Position numbers and translations under genes: made by a program. This document shows, one piece after another, positions 9,004-17,531 of a stretch of DNA of 55,927 bases (the stretch's first letter is position 1; every line of letters starts with the position of its first letter). The notes beneath the pieces were generated by a model, which had not been told where the DNA came from, made no database searches, and worked only from the letters and a program-made list of their open reading frames with translations. The stretch is from Granulosicoccaceae sp. 1_MG-2023 (GTDB taxonomy: Bacteria; Pseudomonadota; Gammaproteobacteria; Granulosicoccales; Granulosicoccaceae), in the NCBI GenBank assembly GCA_030546905.1, contig JAUOPI010000023.1, forward strand, positions 1 through 55,927, in the 5' to 3' direction.

Positions 9004-10371
9004 TCAGAGCCCCAGCGCTTGCGCAGTCTGATCGAGGCAGGTCCGCGCCAGGCCCACCAGCTCGTCAATCTGTTCGCAGCTGATCACCAGCGGCGGCGAG
9101 ATAATCATGGTGTCGCCGACAGCGCGCATAACCAGACCGTTTTTAAAACAGATATCCCGGCACAAGGTACCGGTGTCGCCGGCTTCACCGAAACGCGTGC
9201 GGCGGGTCTTGTCGCTGACAATTTCCAGCGCGCCGAGCATACCCAGCGTGCGCGCCTCACCGACAATCGGATGCGCGGCCAGCGTCGCCCACTGCTCTGC
9301 CAGATAGGGCGCGGTGGTATCACGCACCTGCGCGACGATATTCTCCCGTTCCATAATCGCGATATTGGCCAGCGCCACGGCGGCCGCCACCGGATGACCC
9401 GAGTAGGTAAAGCCGTGGTAGAACTCGCCGCCTTTGGCGACCAGCACATCGGCCACCTTGTCCGACACCATCACGCCGCCGATCGGCAAATAGCCCGATG
9501 ACAGCCCTTTGGCAATCGGCATCAGATCCGGTTTCAGGTCGTAGTACTGCGAACCGAACCACTCACCGGTTCGGCCGAAACCGCAGATCACTTCATCGAC
9601 CACCAGCAGGATCCCGTATTTCTCGCAGATCGCTTTGACCGCCGGCCAGTAACTGTCCGGCGGAATAATCACCCCGCCGGCACCCTGCACCGGTTCGGCA
9701 ATAAACGCGGCGACCTTATCCACACCGAGCTCGAGGATTTTCTCTTCCAGCAAGGCGGCCCGCTGACGGCCGAAGTCCGCCGGATCACTGTCGCCGCCCT
9801 CGCCGTACCAATAGGGCTGATCAATATGCACAATCCCCGGAATCGGCAAACCACCCTGCTCGTGAATCGGCTTCATACCACCGAGGCTGGCACTGGCCAC
9901 CGTGCTACCGTGGTAGGCGTTTTTACGGCTGATCACCACCTGTTTGTCCGGCTGTCCCTGCAAGGCCCAGTAGCGGCGCACCATGCGCAGCACCGTGTCG
10001 TTGGCCTCGGAGCCGCTGTTGGTAAAGAAAACCCGGTTCAGACCGGCCGGTGTGATGGCGGCGAGTTTCTCCGACAAGGCCACCGCCGGTGGATGGGTGC
10101 TCTTGAAGAAGTTGTTATAGAACGGCAGTTCGCACATCTGATCGTGCGCAACCCGCGCCAGCTCTTCCCGGCCATAACCGACATTCACACACCACAGGCC
10201 GGCCATGCCGTCGAGCAGGCGGTTGCCGTCTGAATCCCACAGATAGATGCCTTCGGCGCGGGTGATAATGCGGCTGCCGCCTTCTTCCTGAAGCGCTTTG
10301 TGATCAGTAAACGGATGCAGATGATGACGGGCGTCAGCGTCCTTCCATTGACGGGTTTGATTCTCGGACAT
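9004..10371 (-). CDS. spuC: Putrescine-pyruvate aminotransferase (class III, SpuC type)
   Basis: A 455-residue PLP-dependent class III omega-aminotransferase. Visible marks are the substrate-site region GLWCVNVGYG, the cofactor-binding FTNSGSEANDTVLR, the Asp motif LVVDEVICGFGRTG and the PLP lysine in PIAKGLSSGYLPIGG. It is close to SpuC, which transaminates putrescine to 4-aminobutanal with pyruvate as acceptor. ATG at 10371 is preceded by GGGGA and gives the usual SpuC N-terminus (MSENQTRQW); the frame extends 25 codons further without support. It forms an operon with puuB and is divergent from potF, so both the transaminase route and the gamma-glutamyl route are present. Confidence 0.88.
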   Translation of the reverse strand: MSENQTRQWKDADARHHLHPFTDHKALQEEGGSRIITRAEGIYLWDSDGNRLLDGMAGLWCVNVGYGREELARVAHDQMCELPFYNNFFKSTHPPAVALSEKLAAITPAGLNRVFFTNSGSEANDTVLRMVRRYWALQGQPDKQVVISRKNAYHGSTVASASLGGMKPIHEQGGLPIPGIVHIDQPYWYGEGGDSDPADFGRQRAALLEEKILELGVDKVAAFIAEPVQGAGGVIIPPDSYWPAVKAICEKYGILLVVDEVICGFGRTGEWFGSQYYDLKPDLMPIAKGLSSGYLPIGGVMVSDKVADVLVAKGGEFYHGFTYSGHPVAAAVALANIAIMERENIVAQVRDTTAPYLAEQWATLAAHPIVGEARTLGMLGALEIVSDKTRRTRFGEAGDTGTLCRDICFKNGLVMRAVGDTMIISPPLVISCEQIDELVGLARTCLDQTAQALGL

Positions 10372-10675
10372 GTATTGATCCCCGGACAGGAAACGAATAG
10401 AGCAGGCCTCTGGGACGCCTGATTGCAAGGATGTCATCACATTCATCCGGGCAAGTCAACGCAAGTCACCCGGCCCCGCAACGCACCTTCTGAGGGCACC
10501 CCTGCACCGCCCCCGCGCAGGCCTGATTTGCCGCTTGCCGCCCGCATTTAACGGTCTTATGCTTGATTCGCGACCGGCCGTTCCGGGCCTGTTAATGACG
10601 CGTTCGGGTGAGCACGTTTTCCATGCTTACCCGGCGAGCTTAGCATTCTCACTCATGCGGGGGATTCCACTGCCC
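10372..10675. other. Divergent intergenic region, spuC-potF
   Basis: This 304-base gap must hold the promoters for spuC-puuB (leftward) and potFGHI (rightward). It is GC-rich, and I could not pick out a clear -10/-35 pair or a sigma-54 element. GGGGGA at 10659-10664 is the likely ribosome binding site of potF. Confidence 0.5.
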
Positions 10676-11773
10676 ATGAACCATTCGCTCCATACGCTGT
10701 TCTCTGTTTCCGCCATCGCCTTGTGTGCCATCAGTGCCGTGCACGCCGAAGATAAGGTGGTCAATGTCTACAACTGGTCCGACTATATCGACGAATCCAC
10801 GCTGGCTGAGTTTGAAGAAAAAACCGGCATCAAAGTGGTTTATGACGTCTTCGACTCCAACGAAGTACTGGAAACCAAAATGCTCGCCGGCGGTTCCGGC
10901 TATGACATCGTGGTGCCCACCGGCAGTTTTCTGGCCCGGCAGATCCAGGCCGGCGCCTTCCGCAAACTCGACAAAGACAAGCTGCCGAATCTGGAAAACA
11001 TGTGGCAGCAGATCAGCGATCGCACCGCGGCCTACGACCCGGATAACACCTACTCCATCAACTATATGTGGGGCACCACCGGTATCGGCTACAACGTCGA
11101 TATGATCAAAGAGCGCATGCCCGACGCGCCGCTCGATTCCTGGGCCATGATTTTTGACCCCGCAGTGATCTCAAAATTCAAGGACTGCGGCATTCATATC
11201 CTCGATGCGCCTGCAGAGATTATCCCGACAGCACTGAAATACATCGGTGAAGATCCGGATACGGACGATGCCAAGGTGATTGCCAAGGCCGAAGAAACAC
11301 TGATGGTGATGCGCGAAAACACCACGAAATTCCACTCCTCCGAGTACATCAACGCCCTGGCCAATGGCGATATCTGCCTGGCGGTCGGCTGGTCCGGCGA
11401 TGTATTGCAAGCCCGCGACCGCGCTGCCGAAGCCGGTAACGATGTGAAGGTCGAGTACGTGATTCCCAAAGAAGGCGCGCTGATGTGGTTTGACCAGATG
11501 GCCATACCGGTGGACGCCCCGCACCCGGATAACGCCCATGCCTTCCTGAACTTTATGATGGATCCGCAAATCATGGCGCGCAATTCCAACTACGTTTACT
11601 ACGCCAACGGCAACAAGGCGTCCCAGCCCCTGCTGAACGAAGACGTGATCGGCGATCCGGCCATCTATCCGCCCGAAAGCACGGTCGAACAGCTGTTTAC
11701 AAAAACACCTTATTCGCCGCGCACTCAGCGCACGGTCACACGCATGTGGACCCGCATCGTCAGCGGGCACTAG
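10676..11773 (+). CDS. potF: Putrescine ABC transporter substrate-binding protein
   Basis: A 365-residue periplasmic polyamine-binding protein. A Sec signal peptide (MNHSLHTLFSVSAIALCAISAVHA) is followed by the mature start VVNVYNWSDYIDESTLAEFE, then TGIKVVYDVFDSNEVLE and NGDICLAVGWSGDV, all hallmarks of PotF/PotD. It captures putrescine in the periplasm and delivers it to PotHI. The ATG at 10676 is chosen because the signal peptide begins there. It is the first gene of potFGHI, and a terminator-like hairpin after it should raise its level relative to the membrane components. Confidence 0.93.
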   Translation: MNHSLHTLFSVSAIALCAISAVHAEDKVVNVYNWSDYIDESTLAEFEEKTGIKVVYDVFDSNEVLETKMLAGGSGYDIVVPTGSFLARQIQAGAFRKLDKDKLPNLENMWQQISDRTAAYDPDNTYSINYMWGTTGIGYNVDMIKERMPDAPLDSWAMIFDPAVISKFKDCGIHILDAPAEIIPTALKYIGEDPDTDDAKVIAKAEETLMVMRENTTKFHSSEYINALANGDICLAVGWSGDVLQARDRAAEAGNDVKVEYVIPKEGALMWFDQMAIPVDAPHPDNAHAFLNFMMDPQIMARNSNYVYYANGNKASQPLLNEDVIGDPAIYPPESTVEQLFTKTPYSPRTQRTVTRMWTRIVSGH

Positions 11774-11807
11774 ACGGCTTTGCGCGACGGCCACCTGATG
11801 TTCAGCG

Positions 11808-11843
11808 AACCGGAGACGTCTTATCAGGCGCTCCGGTTTTTTT
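11808..11843 (+). terminator. Intercistronic terminator/attenuator after potF
   Basis: AACCGGAG pairs with CTCCGGTT across a 15-base loop, followed by a run of seven T. It sits between potF and potG in the same operon, so it probably lets only part of the transcripts continue into the ATPase and permease genes. Confidence 0.75.
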
Positions 11844-11883
11844 CGGTCTGTTGTAACCACATGTCTTTTGCAGGATCAGCCTG

Positions 11884-13035
11884 ATGAAGCAAACTCCCGA
11901 GAAACGCAATGCGCTGCGTGACACGCCCTGGTTAGACCCGGAACAAACCCCGCATGTACAGCTGCTCGACATCCGCAAGAACTACGGCGACTTCACCGCA
12001 GTCGACAACATCTCACTGGATATTTACAAGGGTGAGTTCTTCTCCCTGCTCGGCCCTTCGGGCTGCGGTAAAACCACCCTGCTGCGGATGCTGGCCGGTT
12101 TCGAAATACCCACCCAGGGCAGGATTATTCTCGACGGAGAGGACATGTCGGCGGTGCCGCCCTATGCACGGCCGGTGAATATGATGTTCCAGTCCTACGC
12201 CCTGTTTCCGCATATGAACGTGGAGAAAAACATCGCTTTCGGGCTGAAACAGGACAAGGTCCCCAAGGCCGAAATACAAGAGCGGGTTGCTGAGGTGATT
12301 GAACTGGTGCAAATGCAGAAGTTTGCCAAACGCAAACCGCACCAGCTCTCGGGCGGACAAAAACAACGTGTGGCCCTGGCCCGCAGTCTGGTGAAAAGGC
12401 CGAAAATGCTCTTGCTCGATGAGCCGCTGGGCGCGCTGGACAAGAAGCTCCGCCAGGACACCCAGTTCGAGCTGATGGCGATACAGGAAAAACTCGGCAT
12501 CACCTTCGTCATAGTCACCCACGATCAGGAAGAAGCCATGACCGTCTCCAGCCGCATTGCGGTAATGGATCACGGGCGTATTGTTCAGGTCGCCACACCG
12601 ACCCAGATCTATGAGTTCCCCAACAGCCGTTACGTGGCTGAATTTATCGGCGAGATCAACATCTTTCAGGGCGTGGTCGAGAACAGCGATAGCGAAAACG
12701 CCGCCATCATCAGCGAAGAAGCCGGCTGCCGGGTCGAGACCGGCCGCTCAACCGATATTGCCGAAAACGCCCACGCCTGGGTTGCAATACGGCCGGAGAA
12801 ATTCGATATCAGCACCGAGCCGCCGTCCGACACCCGCGTCAACTGCATGCAGGGCGAGGTCTGGGATATCGGCTATCTGGGTAATCTGTCCGTCTATCAC
12901 GTCAAACTCGACAGCGGCAAGATGGCCATGGCCGTGCGCACCAACCGCGCGCGCAGCATAGAAAGCAGTATCACCTGGGAAGACCGTGTCTACCTGAGCT
13001 GGCATCCGTCAGCGGCAGTGATCCTGAGCAATTGA
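11884..13035 (+). CDS. potG: Putrescine ABC transporter ATP-binding protein
   Basis: A 383-residue ABC ATPase of the spermidine/putrescine class. It shows Walker A (LGPSGCGKTT), the Q-loop (MMFQSYALFPHM), the signature LSGGQKQRVALARS, Walker B (MLLLDEPLGALD) and the switch histidine (IVTHDQEEAMT). A C-terminal TOBE-like region follows from about residue 290. It powers putrescine uptake by PotHI at the inner membrane. Start ATG 11884 has AGGATC upstream. It lies second in potFGHI, 10 bases before potH. Confidence 0.94.
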   Translation: MKQTPEKRNALRDTPWLDPEQTPHVQLLDIRKNYGDFTAVDNISLDIYKGEFFSLLGPSGCGKTTLLRMLAGFEIPTQGRIILDGEDMSAVPPYARPVNMMFQSYALFPHMNVEKNIAFGLKQDKVPKAEIQERVAEVIELVQMQKFAKRKPHQLSGGQKQRVALARSLVKRPKMLLLDEPLGALDKKLRQDTQFELMAIQEKLGITFVIVTHDQEEAMTVSSRIAVMDHGRIVQVATPTQIYEFPNSRYVAEFIGEINIFQGVVENSDSENAAIISEEAGCRVETGRSTDIAENAHAWVAIRPEKFDISTEPPSDTRVNCMQGEVWDIGYLGNLSVYHVKLDSGKMAMAVRTNRARSIESSITWEDRVYLSWHPSAAVILSN

Positions 13036-13045
13036 GGAGCGGGCC

Positions 13046-14062
13046 ATGTCAGAGCAAAACGAAATCGGGTTTATCAGCAACGATCCACCACATCGTGCGC
13101 CGGGTCCTATCGGCAGCCTGCACGCCAGCCTGCTGGCCTATACCCCTTACCGCTGGCTGGCGGGCAAGCTGGCCGCTTCGGGGCTGCGCGTGCGCCATCT
13201 GGTCATAGCCGTACCCTATATCTGGCTGCTGTTGTTTTTTCTGGCGCCGTTTCTGATTGTCTTCAAACTGAGTTTTTCCGAGTATCGCATCGCGATCCCG
13301 CCCTATGCGCCGATTTTCGAATTTATCGATCAGACTTATTTACAAGTCCGGCTCAGCATCGATAACTACCGGCTGTTGTTTCAGGACAGCCTGTATATAC
13401 AGGCCTATCTGAACAGCGTGCGGGTCGCAGGCATCTCGACACTGTTGACCCTGCTGATCGGCTATCCGATTGCCTACAGCATGGTCAAGGCCAGGCCGCG
13501 CACCCGCTTTATCCTGCTGATGCTGGTGATTCTGCCGTTCTGGACCTCATTTCTGATCCGCGTCTATGCCTGGATTGGCATACTCAAAAACGAAGGTCTG
13601 CTAAACGCGTTTCTGCTTAAGATCGGCCTGATCAGCGAACCGCTGAGCCTGCTCAACACCGATATCGCTGTATATATCGGCATCGTCTATTCCTACCTGC
13701 CGTTTATGATCCTGCCGCTCTACGCCAATCTGGAGAAAATGGACATGAGTCTGATCGAAGCAGCAACCGACCTGGGCTGCAAGCCTGTCCCTGCGTTCTG
13801 GAAAATCACGCTGCCTCTGTCCTTGCCGGGGATTGTGGCCGGTTGTTTCCTGGTTTTTATTCCGGCGGTAGGCGAATTCGTCATTCCGGATCTGCTCGGC
13901 GGACCGGATACACTGATGATCGGCAAAGTGTTATGGACGGAGTTTTTTAATAATCTGGACTGGCCGCTGTCGTCTGCGGTGGCGGTACTGCTGCTGTTAT
14001 TGCTGATTGTGCCGATCGTATTGTTCCAGCGTCATCAACAAAAAACCGCGGAGTCGCACTGA
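13046..14062 (+). CDS. potH: Putrescine ABC transporter permease
   Basis: A 338-residue inner-membrane permease of the MalF/PotH type with about six or seven membrane segments. It has a long first segment (VIAVPYIWLLLFFLAPFLIV) and the EAA loop EAATDLGCKPVPAFWKITLPLSLPG, which contacts PotG. The periplasmic loop after the first helix is about 50 residues. Its stop overlaps the potI start by one base (TGATG), indicating translational coupling. The N-terminal 45 residues are cytosolic and slightly longer than usual. Confidence 0.93.
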   Translation: MSEQNEIGFISNDPPHRAPGPIGSLHASLLAYTPYRWLAGKLAASGLRVRHLVIAVPYIWLLLFFLAPFLIVFKLSFSEYRIAIPPYAPIFEFIDQTYLQVRLSIDNYRLLFQDSLYIQAYLNSVRVAGISTLLTLLIGYPIAYSMVKARPRTRFILLMLVILPFWTSFLIRVYAWIGILKNEGLLNAFLLKIGLISEPLSLLNTDIAVYIGIVYSYLPFMILPLYANLEKMDMSLIEAATDLGCKPVPAFWKITLPLSLPGIVAGCFLVFIPAVGEFVIPDLLGGPDTLMIGKVLWTEFFNNLDWPLSSAVAVLLLLLLIVPIVLFQRHQQKTAESH

Positions 14063-14865
14063 TGCACAGCCGGCTTTCAGCGTTCAATATCACCGCCCTG
14101 GTCACAGGCTTTGCTTTTTTGTACCTGCCCATTGTGATCCTGGTGATTTTCAGCTTCAACGCCTCACGTCTGGTCACGGTCTGGGGCGGTTTTTCGACTC
14201 AATGGTACGGCGCACTGCTGGAAAACGAAGGCATCCGCAGCGCCGCAGCAGTCACCCTCAAGGTGGCGTTGATTTCCTCGACCTTTGCCACCGTGCTGGG
14301 CACGCTGGCCGGGCTGATTCTGGCCCGCTTCGGCAGTTTCCGCGGGCGCACCCTGTTCTCCGGCATGATCTACGCACCGATGGTCATGCCCGAAGTGATC
14401 ACCGGCCTGTCCCTGTTGCTGGCCTTTGTGGCACTGGCCATCGACCGCGGTATGATGACCATCACCCTGGCCCACATCACCTTCTCCCTGTGTTACGTGG
14501 CCGTGGTCGTTCAGTCGCGTCTGGTGACCTTCGACAACGCGCTGGAAGAAGCTGCCATGGACCTGGGCGCCACCCCGGCGCGGACATTTTTTCAGGTCAC
14601 GCTGCCGGTCATCATGCCGGCGGTGGTGTCAGGCTGGCTACTGTCCTTCACGCTCTCGCTGGACGATCTGGTCATCGCCTCTTTTACCAGCGGACCGGGC
14701 GCCACCACCCTGCCGATGAAAATCTACAGTCAGGTCCGGCTCGGCGTCACGCCGGAAATCAATGCCGTCTCAACCATCATCGTCGGGCTGGTCGCCGGCG
14801 GCGTGATCATCGCCTCGCTGATCGCCAAACAGGCCCGCAGGGACAGCGATGCCAATCATCCATAA
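14062..14865 (+). CDS. potI: Putrescine ABC transporter permease
   Basis: A 267-residue permease, the partner of PotH. It has about six membrane helices and the EAA loop EAAMDLGATPARTFFQVTLPVIMPA. The first helix carries YLPIVILVIFSFNASR, typical for PotC/PotI. It is the last gene of potFGHI. No terminator hairpin is evident right after it; the next gene on this strand is a HiPIP behind its own FNR-type site. Confidence 0.93.
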   Translation: MHSRLSAFNITALVTGFAFLYLPIVILVIFSFNASRLVTVWGGFSTQWYGALLENEGIRSAAAVTLKVALISSTFATVLGTLAGLILARFGSFRGRTLFSGMIYAPMVMPEVITGLSLLLAFVALAIDRGMMTITLAHITFSLCYVAVVVQSRLVTFDNALEEAAMDLGATPARTFFQVTLPVIMPAVVSGWLLSFTLSLDDLVIASFTSGPGATTLPMKIYSQVRLGVTPEINAVSTIIVGLVAGGVIIASLIAKQARRDSDANHP

Positions 14866-15025
14866 ATACAGTTTATTCAACAGAACTGTCACAGAATATT
14901 ATTTATATCGGAAATACGAATCATTACCGAATCCGTTTTTATTCGTAGGTTTTATTCATTCACCGGCTTAAAAACGACGACACACCATAAACGCGTCTTT
15001 TCAAATCGTAATACAGCCATGCCTA

Positions 15026-15039
15026 TTGATTTAGATCAT
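15026..15039 (+). promoter_or_regulatory. FNR/Anr-type box upstream of HiPIP gene
   Basis: TTGATTTAGATCAT matches the FNR/Anr/Dnr consensus TTGAT-N4-ATCAA at nine of ten defined positions. A plausible -10 (TATTCT, 15065-15070) lies downstream, placing the box roughly 44 bases before the start point, near the activating -41.5 position. This suggests the HiPIP gene is induced when oxygen is low. Confidence 0.6.
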
Positions 15040-15134
15040 ATTCGCGCTACCCTCATCACATTATTATTCTGATAGTCACAGGGGTCCGCAACAGCCCCTG
15101 AACAACAAAACGCTGAAAATAAACGGAGAAAACC

Positions 15135-15467
15135 ATGTCCGAAAAGCCCATGAACAAGACCCGCCGCAGCTCGCTGAAACTGATGCTCGGCGGTCTGGCC
15201 GCAATTCCGGTGGTTGCACAAGTGCGCGTCGCTCACGCCGATGAGCCGGTATCAGAAACCGACCCGATGGCCGTCGCCCTGAAATACGTCGCCGACGCCA
15301 CCAAGGCGGATCGTGCTGACAAAGCCGGCGTGGCCGGAGCTGATCAGTTCTGCCACAACTGCATGCAGGTCAAAGCCGACAGCGGCGAATGGCGCGGCTG
15401 CAACCTGTTTCCCGGCAAACTGGTCAACGAAAACGGCTGGTGCTCAGCCTGGGTCAAAAAAGCCTGA
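15135..15467 (+). CDS. High-potential iron-sulfur protein (HiPIP)
   Basis: A 110-residue precursor of a periplasmic HiPIP electron carrier. A twin-arginine signal with RRSSLKLMLGG (Arg10-Arg11) and a cleavage site after AHA (about residue 35) is followed by a mature part with four cysteines: Cys73, Cys76, Cys89 and Cys103. The spacing C-x2-C-x12-C-x13-C is that of HiPIPs holding a [4Fe-4S] cluster. It likely shuttles electrons between a quinol-oxidising complex and a terminal reductase or oxidase. GGAG precedes the ATG. It stands alone, with an FNR-type box upstream and a strong terminator downstream. Confidence 0.93.
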   Translation: MSEKPMNKTRRSSLKLMLGGLAAIPVVAQVRVAHADEPVSETDPMAVALKYVADATKADRADKAGVAGADQFCHNCMQVKADSGEWRGCNLFPGKLVNENGWCSAWVKKA

Positions 15468-15496
15468 TAGGACCCGCTTTAAAGACCACACACACG

Positions 15497-15526
15497 AAAA
15501 CGCCCGGCGATTGCCGGGCGTTTTTT
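15497..15526. terminator. Bidirectional terminator, HiPIP/fumC
   Basis: GCCCGGC-gatt-GCCGGGC with AAAA on the left and TTTTTT on the right. It ends the plus-strand HiPIP message and, read leftward with the A-run as T, can also end the minus-strand fumC transcript. Confidence 0.92.
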
Positions 15527-15545
15527 ATGCCGTTTCCAAACGTCT

Positions 15546-16928
15546 CTAATCACCGTCATTGGTCAGGCGCGCCGGATCGAGCAGCACCGTTAGCTCCTCA
15601 CGCGGGATATCAGTCATCTCCAGCGCCACCTCCAACACCGGGCGCTTTTCGCGGTAAGCGGTCTTGGCGATTTCGGCGGCCTTACGGTAGCCGATGACCG
15701 GATTCAGCGCGGTCACCAGAATCGGATTGCTGGCCAGCGCTTCTTCGATTTTCGAAGGATTAACGGTGAAACCGACAATCGCCTTATCCGCCAGCACCCG
15801 CAGGGAATTACTCAGCAGCGCGATACTCTCAAGCAGATTGCGTGCGATCACCGGCAACATCACATTGAGCTCGAAATTGCCCGACTGACCGGCCACGGTA
15901 ATCGTCGCATCGTTACCGATGACCTGTGCACTGACCATCGCCGCGGCTTCCGGAATCACCGGATTGACCTTGCCCGGCATAATCGAGGAGCCGGGCTGCA
16001 ATGCGGGCAAAGCGATCTCGGACAAACCCGACAAGGGGCCGGCATTCATCCAGCGCAGATCATTGGCCAGCTTCATCTGCGCCACCGCCAGGGCCTTGAG
16101 TTGGCCGGACAGCATCACGCTCACGTCCTGCGAACCGATCCGGTTAAACGGATTCGCCGCCGGACTGAAACCAATCCCTGTCTGCTCTGACAGCTGCGCC
16201 GCAAAACGCTGTGCAAACGCCGCATTGGCGTTCACCCCGGTACCCACGGCAGTGCCGCCCTGAGCCAACTGCGTCAGCGCCGGCAGCTGTGCTTCTATGG
16301 CTGTGCGCGCTTCGCTGAATTGCCCGGCCCAGGCGCCCAGCACCTGCGAAAAAGTCACCGGCATGGCGTCCATCAAATGCGTACGGCCGGTCTTGACGTA
16401 ATACCCGATGTCCTGCCGGCGTTCACCTATGATCTCCACCAGATGGGCCAGCGCGGGGATCAGATGCCGGTGGATCTGCAGCGCGGTGCTGACATGCAGC
16501 GTGGTCGGGATCACATCGTTGCTGCTCTGCCCGCAGTTGACGTGATCATTGGGCGACACATCACAGCCGGACAGCTGCGAGGCCAGATTGGCAATCACCT
16601 CATTGGCATTCATATTGGTACTGGTGCCACTGCCGGTCTGGTAGATATCCACCGGAAAGTGCCGCATCAGATCCGCATCCGACTGCAGTTGCTCAATCGC
16701 CGTCACGATTGCCGCGCCTATATCCTGCGGCAGATCGCCAAGCGCGATATTGGCCCGCGCCGCCGCCAGCTTCACCTCCAGCAGCGCACTGATAAACGTC
16801 GCCGGCATAGGCTGGCCGCTGATGGGAAAATTCTCCACCGCACGTTGTGTTTGCGCGCCGTAAAGCGCATCGAGCGGAACGCTCACCTCACCGAGACTGT
16901 CATGTTCGGTCCGTGTCTCTTGTTGCAT
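15546..16928 (-). CDS. fumC: Fumarate hydratase class II
   Basis: A 460-residue iron-independent class II fumarase, which interconverts fumarate and malate in the TCA cycle. Visible motifs are the N-terminal GEVSVPLDALYGAQTQRA, the TSSNMN-like region (GSGTSTNMNANEVI), HVNCGQSSND, and the family signature GSSIMPGKVNP with the mobile catalytic serine loop. ATG at 16928 is preferred to a GTG nine bases upstream because GGAAGG then sits at normal distance. It lies downstream of a small gene behind a Fur box, the arrangement known for iron-starvation-induced fumC in Pseudomonas, where it replaces the iron-sulfur fumarase. Confidence 0.94.
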   Translation of the reverse strand: MQQETRTEHDSLGEVSVPLDALYGAQTQRAVENFPISGQPMPATFISALLEVKLAAARANIALGDLPQDIGAAIVTAIEQLQSDADLMRHFPVDIYQTGSGTSTNMNANEVIANLASQLSGCDVSPNDHVNCGQSSNDVIPTTLHVSTALQIHRHLIPALAHLVEIIGERRQDIGYYVKTGRTHLMDAMPVTFSQVLGAWAGQFSEARTAIEAQLPALTQLAQGGTAVGTGVNANAAFAQRFAAQLSEQTGIGFSPAANPFNRIGSQDVSVMLSGQLKALAVAQMKLANDLRWMNAGPLSGLSEIALPALQPGSSIMPGKVNPVIPEAAAMVSAQVIGNDATITVAGQSGNFELNVMLPVIARNLLESIALLSNSLRVLADKAIVGFTVNPSKIEEALASNPILVTALNPVIGYRKAAEIAKTAYREKRPVLEVALEMTDIPREELTVLLDPARLTNDGD

Positions 16929-17018
16929 TTGTTTCACCTTCCGGATCAGGAAAAATAATGGCTGATAACCCGCAGCTCATCACTGAGCTGCAGATACTGC
17001 CGCTGCCGCTGCGGCGTA

Positions 17019-17357
17019 TCAGCCAGCCGGCTCAGGGCGCCTGAGCGGATAGAAAATATGGTCTAGACAACAATAGCGCCAAATCCTGTCGACCAGGGCA
17101 TCCGCATAAACATCAAGCAGCAAATGAAACTCCGCCACATACAGCTGCCGACGCGCGTCAGCACCGTCGACCCGCCGCTCTTCCTCGCTGAACCAATTCA
17201 TAATACAAGGCGGACAGTCCACCATCAGCCCGTAGCGAACCTGAGCGCGCAACCGTGCAATGGCCGCATCCTGCGCGACAAAATCCGGAAACACCGCACA
17301 ACGGGCGCTTGATTCGGCCAACGCCGCCGATGCCGTTTTGCTTGTCCTTTGCGTCAT
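17019..17357 (-). CDS. Small FagA-like protein of the iron-regulated fumC operon
   Basis: A small protein of about 112 residues starting MTQRTSKTAS, of unknown biochemical role. It contains a CPPC motif followed by IMNWFSEEERR and further cysteines (RYCCLDHIF). Its position between a Fur box and fumC matches fagA of the Pseudomonas fagA-fumC-orfX-sodA operon (established for P. aeruginosa). I infer FagA from this context and its size, not from a sequence comparison. No orfX or sodA follows here, since after fumC comes the HiPIP gene on the other strand. ATG at 17357 is used rather than the longer frame because the extra N-terminus is not convincing. Confidence 0.65.
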   Translation of the reverse strand: MTQRTSKTASAALAESSARCAVFPDFVAQDAAIARLRAQVRYGLMVDCPPCIMNWFSEEERRVDGADARRQLYVAEFHLLLDVYADALVDRIWRYCCLDHIFYPLRRPEPAG

Positions 17358-17424
17358 AGGCTGATCCTGCCTCCCACTCTTGCCCCGGAATTCTTGCGGC
17401 CATAGCACAGCCGCGAATTACGAG

Positions 17425-17444
17425 ATCAATAATAATCATTATCA
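17425..17444 (-). promoter_or_regulatory. Fur box controlling the fagA-like/fumC operon
   Basis: The 15-base core TAATAATCATTATCA at 17430-17444 matches the 7-1-7 Fur motif TGATAATnATTATCA in all but one defined position. The surrounding 19-mer matches the classic Fur consensus at 15 positions. On the minus strand it lies between a TTGATA (-35) and a TATTAT (-10) spaced 16 bases apart, so bound Fe-Fur would block RNA polymerase. Confidence 0.85.
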
Positions 17445-17531
17445 TTCGCATATCAAGTGAATTAAGCACACAAAAACAGAAATGACCGAAACGGATCATC
17501 TCAGACAGGAACAGCCAAGGAATACAGCGTG

